DNA of 64,000 nt. Origin: Microbacterium ginsengiterrae. Lineage in GTDB: Bacteria; Actinomycetota; Actinomycetes; Actinomycetales; Microbacteriaceae. Shown here one piece after another: positions 18,922 to 31,912 of the stretch. Position numbers and translations under genes: made by a program. Position 1 is the stretch's first letter, and every line of letters starts with the position of its first letter. The DNA lies in NCBI RefSeq assembly GCF_014205075.1, contig NZ_JACHMU010000001.1:186001-250000 (forward strand). Reading direction: 5' to 3'. The notes under the pieces were generated by a model, which did not search any database, was not told the origin of the DNA, and worked only from the letters and a program-made list of their open reading frames with translations.

Positions 18922-19722
18922 TCATTTTCTAGATAATGAAAGCCTTTCGATGTCATGCAAGAATTCTGTCGGATTGCTCCCCCGTCCGGGCGCCATGTGG
19001 ACGAGGAACTCCGCGTTCCCATGCGTGCCGAGGATCGGTGACGCGATGATCCCCAGCATTCCCAGTCCCGCATCCCATCCGTGCCAGACGACGCGGCCGA
19101 CGGCATCGGCGCGGGTGGCGGGGTCGGTCACCAGTCCACCGCGAACGGCCGTGCGGCCCACTTCGAACTGCGGTTTGACGAGCACGACGATGTCGGAGCC
19201 AGGTGCGGCGACAGCGGCGACGGCAGGAAGGACCAGTTCGAGCGAGATGAACGAGAGGTCGCCGACGATGACCTCCGGCGCGTCGGACTCCCGTGTGGCG
19301 TCGGCGAGGCTCTCGCGGGTCATGTACCGCACGTTGAATCCCTCGACGGGGATGACGCCGGGGTCGGCGGCGATCGTCGGCGACAGCTGGTCGTGTCCGA
19401 CATCGACGGCCAGCACCTTCCGTGCACCGCGTTCGCGGAGCACCTGGGTGAATCCACCGGTCGACGCGCCCATGTCCAACGCGAGGCGGCCGTCGACCCG
19501 GACGTCGAACGCGTCGAGTGCGGCGACGAGCTTGTGCGCGCCGCGGCTGACGTAGTGATCGGTCTCGGCGACGACGATCTCCGCGTCATCCGACACGGCC
19601 GTCGAGGCCTTGACGATCTGCCGTCCGTCGACGCTCACCAGACCGGCGGCGATGAGAGTCGCCGCGTGGGTGCGCGAACGCGCGAGTCCGCGGGAGGCGA
19701 GTGCCGCGTCGAGCCGCGTCAC
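18922..19722 (-). CDS. tlyA: TlyA-type rRNA 2'-O-methyltransferase with element-derived C-terminus
   Basis: TlyA methylates cytidines in 16S and 23S rRNA; its loss gives capreomycin resistance in mycobacteria. The 266-aa product has an N-terminal S4 domain (TRLDAALASRGLARSRTHAA) and an FtsJ-like SAM domain (LALDMGASTGGFTQVLRERGA at about 88, then VIVGDLSFISLELVLP). The GTG at 19722 overlaps the preceding gene as GTGA. From residue 254 the sequence is encoded by the element: after NPTE it reads FLHDIERLSLSRK instead of the native WTGRIDELAGGR. The catalytic core is untouched, so the enzyme probably still works. Confidence 0.93.
   Translation of the reverse strand: MTRLDAALASRGLARSRTHAATLIAAGLVSVDGRQIVKASTAVSDDAEIVVAETDHYVSRGAHKLVAALDAFDVRVDGRLALDMGASTGGFTQVLRERGARKVLAVDVGHDQLSPTIAADPGVIPVEGFNVRYMTRESLADATRESDAPEVIVGDLSFISLELVLPAVAAVAAPGSDIVVLVKPQFEVGRTAVRGGLVTDPATRADAVGRVVWHGWDAGLGMLGIIASPILGTHGNAEFLVHMAPGRGSNPTEFLHDIERLSLSRK
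18963..18972. repeat. attR core inside tlyA
   Basis: This is the second copy of ATTCTGTCGG. It lies within codons NPTE of the current tlyA. To its left the reading frame continues into element DNA for 13 codons. Confidence 0.85.
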
Positions 19723-19898
19723 CGGTCTCCTGACGCGGACTTCTCGTGGCTGTCGAGCTTCGCGCCGCTCTCGAGGCGCCGGAAGAGCTCGTCGTGGACC
19801 GCGGTGTAGGCATCTGCCCTGGCGGCCAGCGGTTGGCCTTCGATCAGACGCAGACGGCTCCACAGACCATCGGTCGGTTGCGCGTTGTCGTCACTCAC
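19719..19898 (-). CDS. Conserved-position small protein, 59 aa
   Basis: GTG at 19898 gives a small protein (SDDNAQPTDGLWSRLRLIEG, then RADAYTAVHDELFRRLESG). Its stop overlaps the tlyA GTG by GTGA. Sitting between the HAD phosphatase and tlyA with such coupling, and with a helical middle, it looks like a genuine short gene of the operon. Function unknown. Confidence 0.75.
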   Translation of the reverse strand: MSDDNAQPTDGLWSRLRLIEGQPLAARADAYTAVHDELFRRLESGAKLDSHEKSASGDR

Positions 19899-19943
19899 GT
19901 TTCCACTCTACGTGGCCGCGCGCTGTCGCTCCGCAGGACGCAC

Positions 19944-20975
19944 TCAGGGGCGGTGGAACGGGTCGGCGTACAGCTTCTCGGGCACATTCAGCACGAAGAT
20001 CGGCGTGCCGGACTCCCAGATCGCCGTCGCCCCGGCACGGACGAGGTCGATCTGACTTTCACCCTCGGAGAGGATCTCGACGTCTCCGCCGACGACACGC
20101 ACCGATGCCCCGTTGACAGTCACCACGCCACCGCGGCGCGAGGTCTGCGGGTACGGCTCATGCAGTTCCCGCAGGTCGCTGAGGATGTAGGTCGGGCGGG
20201 ATCCCTCCGGCGCCGCGAGCACGTGCTTCGGGCGGTCGATGCCGGTGAGCACGAGCACGGAGTCGATGCCGACTCGGGCGGCGCCCATGATGTCGGTGTC
20301 GAGCCGGTCGCCGATGAACAGCGTCTTCGTCGCCTCGAAGCGCGCGATGGCCTCCTCGAAGATCGGGACCTCCGGCTTGCCGGCGACCGTGGCGAGGCGT
20401 CCCACGGCGGTGTGCACGGCAGAGACCAGCGTGCCGTTCCCCGGCGCGACACCGCGTTCACGCGGAATCGTCCAGTCGCTGTTCGTCGCGATCCAGGGGA
20501 TGCCCCCCTCCTCCTCGGGAACCTTGAGGGCGAAGGCCGCTTCGGCGAGGTCGGTCCAGGCGACGTCGGGGGCGAACCCCTGCACGACGGCATCCGGCGC
20601 GTCATCGGCGCTGCGGGTGACGCGGTAGCCGGCCTTCTCCGCTTCGACGACGAGCCCCTCTCCCCCGACGATCAACAGGGTCGCGGGCGCGGGCACGATG
20701 GACGCGAGCAGACGCATGGCCGCCTGCGGGCTCGTGACGACGTCGTTCGCCGCGACACTGAGTCCCAGCTCGGTGAGATGTTCGGCGACGGATGCGTCGG
20801 TGCGTGAGGCGTTGTTGGTGATGTAGCCGACGCGCCGCGTCTCCGCGACAGCGTTCAGGCTCTCCACCGCATGCGGCAGCGCACCCGGGCCTGCGTAGAC
20901 GACTCCGTCGAGGTCAGCGAGGACGACGTCGACGCCATCCAGCGGGGTCGGGAGCTTCTTCGAGAACAGACCCAC
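19944..20975 (-). CDS. HAD-IIA phosphatase, NagD-like
   Basis: The 343-aa protein starts its HAD core with LADLDGVVYAGPGALP, carrying the Asp nucleophile and acid/base (D21, D23). It continues with GYITNNASRTDASVA (motif II), a C2-type cap and motif III/IV in LFIGDRLDTDIMGAARVG. Members hydrolyse nucleotide or sugar phosphates, such as glycerol 3-phosphate or 4-nitrophenyl phosphate in actinobacterial homologues. The GTG start at 20975 abuts the stop of the upstream gene. An extra 60 residues at the C-terminus are unusual for NagD and unassigned. Confidence 0.87.
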   Translation of the reverse strand: MGLFSKKLPTPLDGVDVVLADLDGVVYAGPGALPHAVESLNAVAETRRVGYITNNASRTDASVAEHLTELGLSVAANDVVTSPQAAMRLLASIVPAPATLLIVGGEGLVVEAEKAGYRVTRSADDAPDAVVQGFAPDVAWTDLAEAAFALKVPEEEGGIPWIATNSDWTIPRERGVAPGNGTLVSAVHTAVGRLATVAGKPEVPIFEEAIARFEATKTLFIGDRLDTDIMGAARVGIDSVLVLTGIDRPKHVLAAPEGSRPTYILSDLRELHEPYPQTSRRGGVVTVNGASVRVVGGDVEILSEGESQIDLVRAGATAIWESGTPIFVLNVPEKLYADPFHRP

Positions 20976-22589
20976 TCAGGAATCCTCCTTCGGCGCCTCT
21001 GCTTCACTGTCATCGGGAGCGGATGCCGGAGCATCGGGCTCATCCGTGGTCACGGCTTCGGCTTCGGCTTCGGCTTCGGCTTCGGCTTCGGCTTCGGCTT
21101 CGGCTTCGGCTTCGGCTTCGGCGGGAGTCTCATCGAACTCGCCCTCGATCAGCCCGTCTTCGACGAAGATCTCGTCCTCGTCGTCCTCGTTCATGCCGAG
21201 TGCCTCTGCTGCGACCTCGGCGCGAGCGCTCCAGAAGGCAGCCTCCTCATCGCGGCCGAGATCCTCCAGGACCGCAGCGTGTGCGCTGAAGAGAGCAGGA
21301 CTCCACTCGAAGGCGCGATCGGGGTCCAGTTCGGGAATCTGCAGTTCGCCGAGTGCCAGCTCCGCTTCGCTCTGGTCGAGGCGCGCGCCGGACATCGCGA
21401 TCGCGAGAGCGACCCGAACGGGAGTGGGCAGCGCATCACGGTCGACCGCACGGCCCGTCTCGAGAGCCCGGTCGGGGCGTCCGACGCCGCGCTCGCTGTC
21501 CACCATCAGCGCGATCTGGTCGTCCTTGCCGGAGATGCGTCGGTACGTGCGCAGCTCCCGCAGTGCGAGTGCGAAGTCGCCGAGAGCGTACGCGGTGATC
21601 CCGAGAGTCTCACGCACGATCGCGATCCGGCCGGCGCGACGGGATGCCGCGAGGGCATGCTTGTGCGCGAGTTCCGGGTCTTCATCGATCAGCTGCGCGG
21701 CCATCGCGAGGTGACGTGCGACCTGGTCGGCGTTCTCCTTGCTGAGGGTCTTGAGCTCGTTGCGCGCCGAGGCGTGCAAGTCCTTGGCTGTGATCTCCTC
21801 GGGCACGATCGGGTCATCGTGGCGGGGCCGATCATCGGCCTGGCGGTCGGGACGCTCTCGTCCCGCTCCACCCCGCTGAGGGAATCCGCGACCGCCACCG
21901 GAGTGACGAGCATCCGAGCGTCGGTCATCGCGACGGGGTCCGTCGCCATCGCGGCGCTGGTATCCACCCTCACGGGACTGGTAGCCACCTTCGCGCTTCT
22001 GGTAGCCACCTTCGCGCTTCTGGTAGCCACCTTCGCGGCGGTCGCCATCACGACGCGGAGCAGCACCATCGCGACGCTGGTAACCACCTTCACGGCGGTC
22101 GCCATCACGACGCGGAGCAGCACCATCACGACGTTGGTAACCACCCTCACGCGGCTGGTAGCCACCTTCACGCTTCTGGTAACCGCCCTCGCGCCGGTCG
22201 CCGTCACGACGCGGAGCCGCACCATCACGACGCGGAGCAGCACCATCACGACGCTGGTAACCACCCTCGCGGGGCTGGTAGCCACCCTCGCGGCGGTCGC
22301 CATCGCGACGCGGCGCAGCACCATCACGACGCTGGTAACCACCCTCACGGGGCTGGTATCCGCCTTCGCGCTTCTGATAGCCGCCATCACGGCGTTCGCC
22401 ATCGCGTCGCGGAGCAGCACCATCGCGGCGCTGGTAGCCACCTTCACGGCGGTCGCCATCGCGACGTGGTGCGTGCGATCGTCCTGCGGAAGTCGAGCCT
22501 TCGGAACGGGGGCGCCGAGGGCTGTCCTCGCGTCGGCGCTCGTTGGAGTCGTCATCGCGTCGTGGTCGACGCTCATCCTCGTTCGACAT
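20976..22589 (-). CDS. Arg/Gly-repeat low-complexity protein with helical repeat domain
   Basis: The 537-aa protein has three parts. Residues 1-240 are an Arg/Gly/Asp/Tyr-rich disordered region built of repeats such as GGYQRRDGAAPRRDGDRRE. Residues about 250-430 are helical and resemble TPR-type repeats (ARNELKTLSKENADQVARHL). The tail is acidic, with 11 Glu-Ala pairs. Such proteins sit next to tlyA in Micrococcales and are often named TPR or primosomal-like, without proven function. RGG-like basic regions commonly bind RNA. It ends flush with the HAD gene and lies 70-odd bp from the 5S gene. Confidence 0.82.
   Translation of the reverse strand: MSNEDERRPRRDDDSNERRREDSPRRPRSEGSTSAGRSHAPRRDGDRREGGYQRRDGAAPRRDGERRDGGYQKREGGYQPREGGYQRRDGAAPRRDGDRREGGYQPREGGYQRRDGAAPRRDGAAPRRDGDRREGGYQKREGGYQPREGGYQRRDGAAPRRDGDRREGGYQRRDGAAPRRDGDRREGGYQKREGGYQKREGGYQSREGGYQRRDGDGPRRDDRRSDARHSGGGRGFPQRGGAGRERPDRQADDRPRHDDPIVPEEITAKDLHASARNELKTLSKENADQVARHLAMAAQLIDEDPELAHKHALAASRRAGRIAIVRETLGITAYALGDFALALRELRTYRRISGKDDQIALMVDSERGVGRPDRALETGRAVDRDALPTPVRVALAIAMSGARLDQSEAELALGELQIPELDPDRAFEWSPALFSAHAAVLEDLGRDEEAAFWSARAEVAAEALGMNEDDEDEIFVEDGLIEGEFDETPAEAEAEAEAEAEAEAEAEAEAEAVTTDEPDAPASAPDDSEAEAPKEDS
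21054..21119. repeat. Hexanucleotide repeat (GGCTTC) x 11
   Basis: Eleven perfect tandem copies encode the Glu-Ala run of the low-complexity protein. Length changes would be by six bases and so keep frame. Confidence 0.95.
21945..22470. repeat. Degenerate tandem repeats encoding the Arg/Gly-rich region
   Basis: Units of about 24-75 bp built from motifs such as GCTGGTAGCCACC, GGTCGCCATCACGACG and CGGAGCAGCACCATC recur many times. They translate on the minus strand to GGYQ, RRDG, AAPRRDG and DRREGGY blocks. The array is likely to vary in copy number between strains. Confidence 0.9.
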
Positions 22590-22621
22590 GATTCCGATTC
22601 TCTCAACTTCCCGGTTAACGC

Positions 22622-22653
22622 AAAATGGCCACCCTGCGTTGGGTGGCCATTTT
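22622..22653 (-). terminator. Terminator of the rRNA operon
   Basis: AAAATGGCCACCC and GGGTGGCCATTTT form a perfect 13-bp stem with a 6-base loop just after 5S rRNA. The arms give A and T flanks, so it may work in both directions and also end the gene starting at 22589 on the other side. Confidence 0.9.
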
Positions 22654-22665
22654 GACTAAAAGGAG

Positions 22666-22784
22666 TCCGGCGGTGTCCTACTCTCCCACAGGGTCCCCCC
22701 TGCAGTACCATCGGCGCTGTGAGGCTTAGCTTCCGGGTTCGGAATGTGACCGGGCGTTTCCCTCACGCTATGGCCGCCGAAACA
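22666..22784 (-). rRNA. rrf: 5S ribosomal RNA
   Basis: The sequence reads GTTTCGGCGGCCATAGCG at its 5' end, has CCCGGTCACATTCCGAACCC in the middle and ends GACACCGCCGGACTCC. This is the normal actinobacterial 5S of about 118 nt. Ends are placed by eye, to within a few bases. Confidence 0.93.
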
Positions 22785-22898
22785 CTATTGATGTTTCAAT
22801 CAAACACATAACAAGAATTGTTGTTATGCGGTTCTCGACCGTACATCGAGAACCACTCAGTGGACGCGGAGCATCAGTAGTTTCGAACTGATGAAAAG

Positions 22899-27938
<5,040 letters not shown>

Positions 27939-28191
27939 AAAGAAAAAAACTGAACCAACCGGAATAAGGTCGGGACAGCGAGTTTGAACTGACCAAAATG
28001 GATGTCATTACTGACTTATCCGTCGCCAACACCCCCAAAAGGGACGTTGGACTTTTGATCCAAAGGAATCTCATCCAGCCGAAGCTGAATCGAGGTTATT
28101 TGGCATTTGACAAGTGCACGCTGTTGAGTTCTCAAGGATCGGACGCACCCACGACCCAGTCTCACAACCAGGCCCGCAGGGCAACTTCTCT
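27939..28191 (-). other. rRNA operon leader
   Basis: This transcribed leader runs between the promoter and 16S. It carries a boxA-like TTGAGAACT (28127-28135) followed by CAACAGCGTGC, the usual actinobacterial antitermination and processing region. No gene is visible. Confidence 0.7.
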
Positions 28192-28219
28192 ATCTTACCC
28201 CGTGGCGTCCGTTTGTCAA
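28192..28219 (-). promoter_or_regulatory. rRNA operon promoter
   Basis: On the minus strand TTGACA (28214-28219) and TAAGAT (28192-28197) are separated by 16 bp, a near-consensus sigma-70-type promoter. It lies about 250 bp before 16S. The remaining 28220-28447 shows no gene; it holds upstream promoter DNA shared with the divergent CoA-transferase gene. Confidence 0.85.
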
Positions 28220-28447
28220 ATCGGCGATCCGAGCGAACTCGGTGCGATCTGCGGAACCACAGAGCAACCCACACGCAGCATCTCACCGAAGTGAGCTTCT
28301 GTTTGTGGGAAGTGGTCCGCCACTTGAGGGGAGCTGAGCCTTGGCCCTTTCTCAACCCTGTGGGGCGAACAAGTAATAACTTACGCGGCGTTTCCGGATC
28401 TCGGCAAATCCAGCTCTGATCCCGGGCGTGTCGCGTACGATTCCGGC

Positions 28448-29764
28448 ATGACCGGACTGTTGGATCGGGTGTCGCGGGAGCTGGGGCTGACCCCCGTCGT
28501 TCCGCCGCCGCGGCCTGTGCATGCAGTGCCCCTCCCCTCGCGGCTGGCGACGGAGGAACTCGCATGGGCGAGCGTCGCGGCGGTCGTGCTCGCGTCCGGT
28601 ATCGCACGGTCCGCCCCTCTCGACCCCGATCGCATCGCCTGTGCCTATCGGAGCGACCGCCTCCGGATCGACGGGGAAGCGCCCGACGTGTGGTCCCCGT
28701 ACTCCGGGTTCTGGCGCGCCGCCGACGGCTGGGTCCGGACCCACGGCAACTATGCGCATCATGCGCGCGCCCTGCTGCACGGGCTTCGGCTGCCACCGGC
28801 GGCGATCGCAGCGGACGTCGGCGTCGCGATCGAAGCGCTGACCGCGCGTGAGGCGGCGCATCGGATCACCGCCGCCGGCGGTCTGGCCGTGACGGTCGGC
28901 ACGGAGGAGCCGGGGCAGGACGCGCGGCTTCGCACTCACCCGCTCATCGAGCTCCGCCCCTCCGGCGGTGCCGCGCTGCCCCGGACCGACGGTGTTTTCG
29001 AGGCCGCAGCTCCGCTGCGCGGCATCCGCGTGCTCGACCTCACACGAATGGTCGCCGGGCCCGTGTGCACGCGCACCCTCGCACTGCTGGGCGCCGATGT
29101 GCTCCGCGTCGACCCGCCGCACCTGCCGGAGCCGGAATGGCAGCACCTCGACACCGGCCACGGCAAGCGCACGACCGTGCTGGATGCGCGCTCGCCCGAG
29201 TTCGCGGCGCTGCTCAGGGACGCCGACGTCGTCGTCCTCGGGTATCGCCCGGCGTCGCTCGCTCGTCTCGGCCTCTCCCCCGACATACTCACCGACAGCC
29301 ATCCCGGACTCGTCGTCGCACAACTGAGTGCATGGGGCGACGAGCACCCTGACCGCGCCGGTTTCGACAGCCTCGTACAGGCGGCATCCGGCATCGCGAT
29401 GGTGGAGTCACCCGACGGTGTCCGTCCAGGGGTCCTGCCCGCTCAGGCGCTCGACCACAGCGCCGGTTATCTGCTCGCCGCCGGCATCTGCGCCGCCATC
29501 GCTCGGCGAAGGACGGAGGGCGGAAGCTGGCACGTGCGCACGTCTCTGCGACGCATCGCAGCGGAACTCCTCGGTATGCCCCGGCGAGCCGAGCCGCCGG
29601 CGGAGCGGGAGATCGACCTACGCGCGTATGGGGAGGACTTCCTCGTCGACGGGCGCGTCGTCACCACGGCCCGATCGGTGCTTCCGGGGTTCAGCCTCGC
29701 GGCGCCGCACCCCTGGGGTGCCGACGCCCCAGGATGGGCAGCGACACGCACAGCGCGAGCGTGA
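28448..29764 (+). CDS. CaiB/BaiF family CoA-transferase
   Basis: Class III CoA-transferases move CoA between carboxylic acids. The 438-aa product carries the family start LRGIRVLDLTRMVAGPVCTR at about residue 190, GFDSLVQAASG, and ALDHSAGYLLAAGICAAIAR. The Asp of that last motif (about residue 336) matches the catalytic Asp of formyl-CoA transferases. The first 185 residues form an extra N-terminal region with weak similarity to the same fold. The substrate cannot be read from sequence. The last 74 bp overlap the convergent DUF4184 gene. Confidence 0.87.
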   Translation: MTGLLDRVSRELGLTPVVPPPRPVHAVPLPSRLATEELAWASVAAVVLASGIARSAPLDPDRIACAYRSDRLRIDGEAPDVWSPYSGFWRAADGWVRTHGNYAHHARALLHGLRLPPAAIAADVGVAIEALTAREAAHRITAAGGLAVTVGTEEPGQDARLRTHPLIELRPSGGAALPRTDGVFEAAAPLRGIRVLDLTRMVAGPVCTRTLALLGADVLRVDPPHLPEPEWQHLDTGHGKRTTVLDARSPEFAALLRDADVVVLGYRPASLARLGLSPDILTDSHPGLVVAQLSAWGDEHPDRAGFDSLVQAASGIAMVESPDGVRPGVLPAQALDHSAGYLLAAGICAAIARRRTEGGSWHVRTSLRRIAAELLGMPRRAEPPAEREIDLRAYGEDFLVDGRVVTTARSVLPGFSLAAPHPWGADAPGWAATRTARA

Positions 29765-30503
29765 GCATCCCCCACACCCCACACGCCAGTGGCAACGCCC
29801 GATAGGCGAGGTGCTGCGCCGTGAATCCCGCGTCGAACGGGCCGAGCAACACGTATCCGGCGACCCAGGCGACGATGAGGATCACCGGAAGCGACACCCA
29901 CCATGTCACGCGCACCCACGGCCGGGTCGTTCGCTCGACGATCGACGTTCGCGCCGGTGTCCGACGAAGCCAGGCAAGCGCCCAGACCGCGAGGATGACA
30001 AGCCCGAGGATGCTGGAGCCGTGCTGCAGCCATCGGTACACCGGCAACGGCCCCCACTGCTCGGCGAGCACGGGTAGGAACCCCACCCCCGCTCGGCCTT
30101 CGTGGGTGAAGGCGTCCCAGACGATGTGCGATGTCACGCCGAGCAGCAGCGACACGGCCAGCCACAGCGGTCGCGTCCAGCGCTGCCCGATCCCCAACGC
30201 CTCGTTCAGCGCCTCCCCCGCCGGCGTGTTCCAGCCGATCGGGAGCCTGCTCGCGAGCCACGCGGGTGACAGTTCCGCGGCTGCCGGGCGGAGGACGACG
30301 CGCCACAACAGGAACAGCCCGAGCGCGATGACGGCGGTGAAGACGACGTTCGCGTACGTGTGCGTGAACGAGTAGTCGACGCCGAAGCCCCGGATGAACA
30401 GCGGAAGGTCCGGGGTCATCGCTCCGATCGCGATCGCGGCGGGGACCAGCGGGGTGCGCAGGAACGGCAGAGCGACGACAGCATGGCTCGGCGTGAACGG
30501 CAT
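29691..30503 (-). CDS. DUF4184 membrane protein (predicted metal-dependent hydrolase type)
   Basis: The 270-aa protein starts MPFTPSHAVVALPFLRTPLV, with the His that typifies DUF4184 and the related YdjM group. It goes on to MTPDLPLFIRGFGVDYSFTH and LGVTSHIVWDAFTHEG, where conserved His and Asp residues could bind metal. About six TM helices are visible. No enzymatic activity is proven for the family to my knowledge. It converges on and overlaps the CoA-transferase gene by 74 bp. Confidence 0.82.
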   Translation of the reverse strand: MPFTPSHAVVALPFLRTPLVPAAIAIGAMTPDLPLFIRGFGVDYSFTHTYANVVFTAVIALGLFLLWRVVLRPAAAELSPAWLASRLPIGWNTPAGEALNEALGIGQRWTRPLWLAVSLLLGVTSHIVWDAFTHEGRAGVGFLPVLAEQWGPLPVYRWLQHGSSILGLVILAVWALAWLRRTPARTSIVERTTRPWVRVTWWVSLPVILIVAWVAGYVLLGPFDAGFTAQHLAYRALPLACGVWGMLTLALCVSLPILGRRHPRGAAPRG

Positions 30504-30553
30504 CAGGCCTCCTGCGGTCTCGTCTTGTCAGAGCGGATCCGAGATCCCCTCGA

Positions 30554-31855
30554 TCAGCCGATGAAGATCCCGGCGAGGGTCTTCTTGCCCCGGCGGAGCA
30601 CGGAGACCCCACCGGGAAGAGTCGCCTCGACCACGGCCGAATCGTCTTCCACGCGGACCCCGTCCAGCGAGACACCACCCTGCGAGATGGCACGTCGCGC
30701 CTCGGACAGACTCGCCACGAGCCCGGCCGCCACGAGCGCATCGACCACGGCGGTACCGGAGGCGACGGTCGCGTTCGGCAACTCCTCGAGCGCCGAGCGC
30801 AGCGTGTCGGCGTCGAGTGCGCGCAGGTCGCCTTGCCCGAACAGCGCCTCGGATGCCGCGATGACCGCAGCCGTCGCATCCACCCCGTGCACCGTCGCGA
30901 CGACCTCGAGGGCGAGTCGCTTCTGCGCAGCGCGCCGGAACGGTTCCGTCTCGACGAGCTTCTCGTACTCCTCGATCTCGGCGCGGGTGAGGAACGTGAA
31001 GATCTTCATCCGCTCGATGACGTCGGCATCCGCGGTGCTCAGCCAGAACTGGTACATCCGGTAGGGGCTGCACATCTCGGCATCGAGCCAGATGGCGTTG
31101 CCCTCGCTCTTGCCGAACTTCGTCCCGTCGCTGTTCGTGATCAGCGGCGTTCCGATGGCGTGCGCGGACGTGCCCTCCACGCGACGGATCAGGTCGGTGC
31201 CGCTGGTGAGGTTGCCCCACTGGTCCGACCCGCCGGTCTGCAGGACGCAGTCGTACTGCCGGTACAGCTCGAGGAAGTCCATACCCTGCAGGATCTGGTA
31301 GCTGAACTCGGTGTAGCTGATGCCGGCGTCCGAGTTGAGGCGCGCGGCGACCGCGTCCTTCTTCAGCATCGTGCCGACGCGGTAGTGCTTGCCGATCTCG
31401 CGGAGGAAGTCGATCGCGCTCATCGGCGCGGTCCAGTCGAGGTTGTTCACCATGCGCGCGGCGTTGTCGCCCTCGAAACTGAGGAAGCGCTCGACCTGTG
31501 CGCGCAGTCGGCCGACCCACTCCTCGACCGTCTCGCGGGTGTTGAGCGTGCGCTCAGCCGTCGGGCGCGGGTCTCCGATCAGCCCCGTGGAGCCTCCGAC
31601 CAGTCCGAGCGGCTTGTGCCCCGCGAGCTGCAGGCGCCGAAGCAGGAGGAGCTGGACGAGGTTCCCGAGATGCAGGCTCGGCGCCGTCGGGTCGAACCCG
31701 CAGTAGTACGTGATCGGGTCCCCGGCGAGAAGGGCGCGCAGCGCCTCCTGATCGGTGGACACGTGGACGAGGCCGCGCCAGACGATCTCATCCCACACGT
31801 TCTCGAACGAGGGATCGATCGCCTGCGGAGCAGTCGTCAGAGGCGGAGTTGACAC
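30554..31855 (-). CDS. tyrS: Tyrosyl-tRNA synthetase
   Basis: The enzyme charges tRNA-Tyr. The 433-aa product has the class-I signatures HLGN (HIGH-like, in APSLHLGNLVQLLLL) and KFGKS (KMSKS-like, in DGTKFGKSEGNAIW), and the Tyr-binding QILQGMDFLELY segment. A C-terminal S4 domain ends the protein (ISQGGVSLDGVRVEDD). No T-box leader is evident upstream, where the gap to the next gene is only 57 bp. The assignment is secure. Confidence 0.96.
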   Translation of the reverse strand: MSTPPLTTAPQAIDPSFENVWDEIVWRGLVHVSTDQEALRALLAGDPITYYCGFDPTAPSLHLGNLVQLLLLRRLQLAGHKPLGLVGGSTGLIGDPRPTAERTLNTRETVEEWVGRLRAQVERFLSFEGDNAARMVNNLDWTAPMSAIDFLREIGKHYRVGTMLKKDAVAARLNSDAGISYTEFSYQILQGMDFLELYRQYDCVLQTGGSDQWGNLTSGTDLIRRVEGTSAHAIGTPLITNSDGTKFGKSEGNAIWLDAEMCSPYRMYQFWLSTADADVIERMKIFTFLTRAEIEEYEKLVETEPFRRAAQKRLALEVVATVHGVDATAAVIAASEALFGQGDLRALDADTLRSALEELPNATVASGTAVVDALVAAGLVASLSEARRAISQGGVSLDGVRVEDDSAVVEATLPGGVSVLRRGKKTLAGIFIG

Positions 31856-31912
31856 GCGCTCCAGGTTATCAGCGCGCCGACCTCATTCCCCGACGAGCGG
31901 GAAATGACCGGC

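Larger units (their letters stand above)
8922..18972. mobile_element. 10.04-kb integrated element in the 3' end of tlyA
   Basis: The element is bounded by 10-bp direct copies of ATTCTGTCGG (8922-8931 and 18963-18972), and the copy-to-copy spacing is 10,041 bp. The integrase gene lies just inside the left end, pointing inward. Contents are a tyrosine integrase, two small HTH proteins, a small-terminase-like protein, a serine recombinase, several cysteine-rich mini-genes and membrane or coiled-coil proteins. No capsid, portal, tail, conjugation or large-terminase gene is visible. Codon use is looser and AT content locally higher than in the neighbours. It could be a phage satellite, a small integrative element or a decayed prophage. 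Confidence 0.9.

Noticed and set aside
8922..18972. Complete prophage
   Set aside because: No capsid, portal, tail, lysis or large-terminase gene is present and 10 kb is too short.
21945..22470. Regularly spaced repeats, CRISPR-like at first look
   Set aside because: Units are degenerate, have no unique spacers, and code in frame for an Arg/Gly-rich protein; no cas genes are near.
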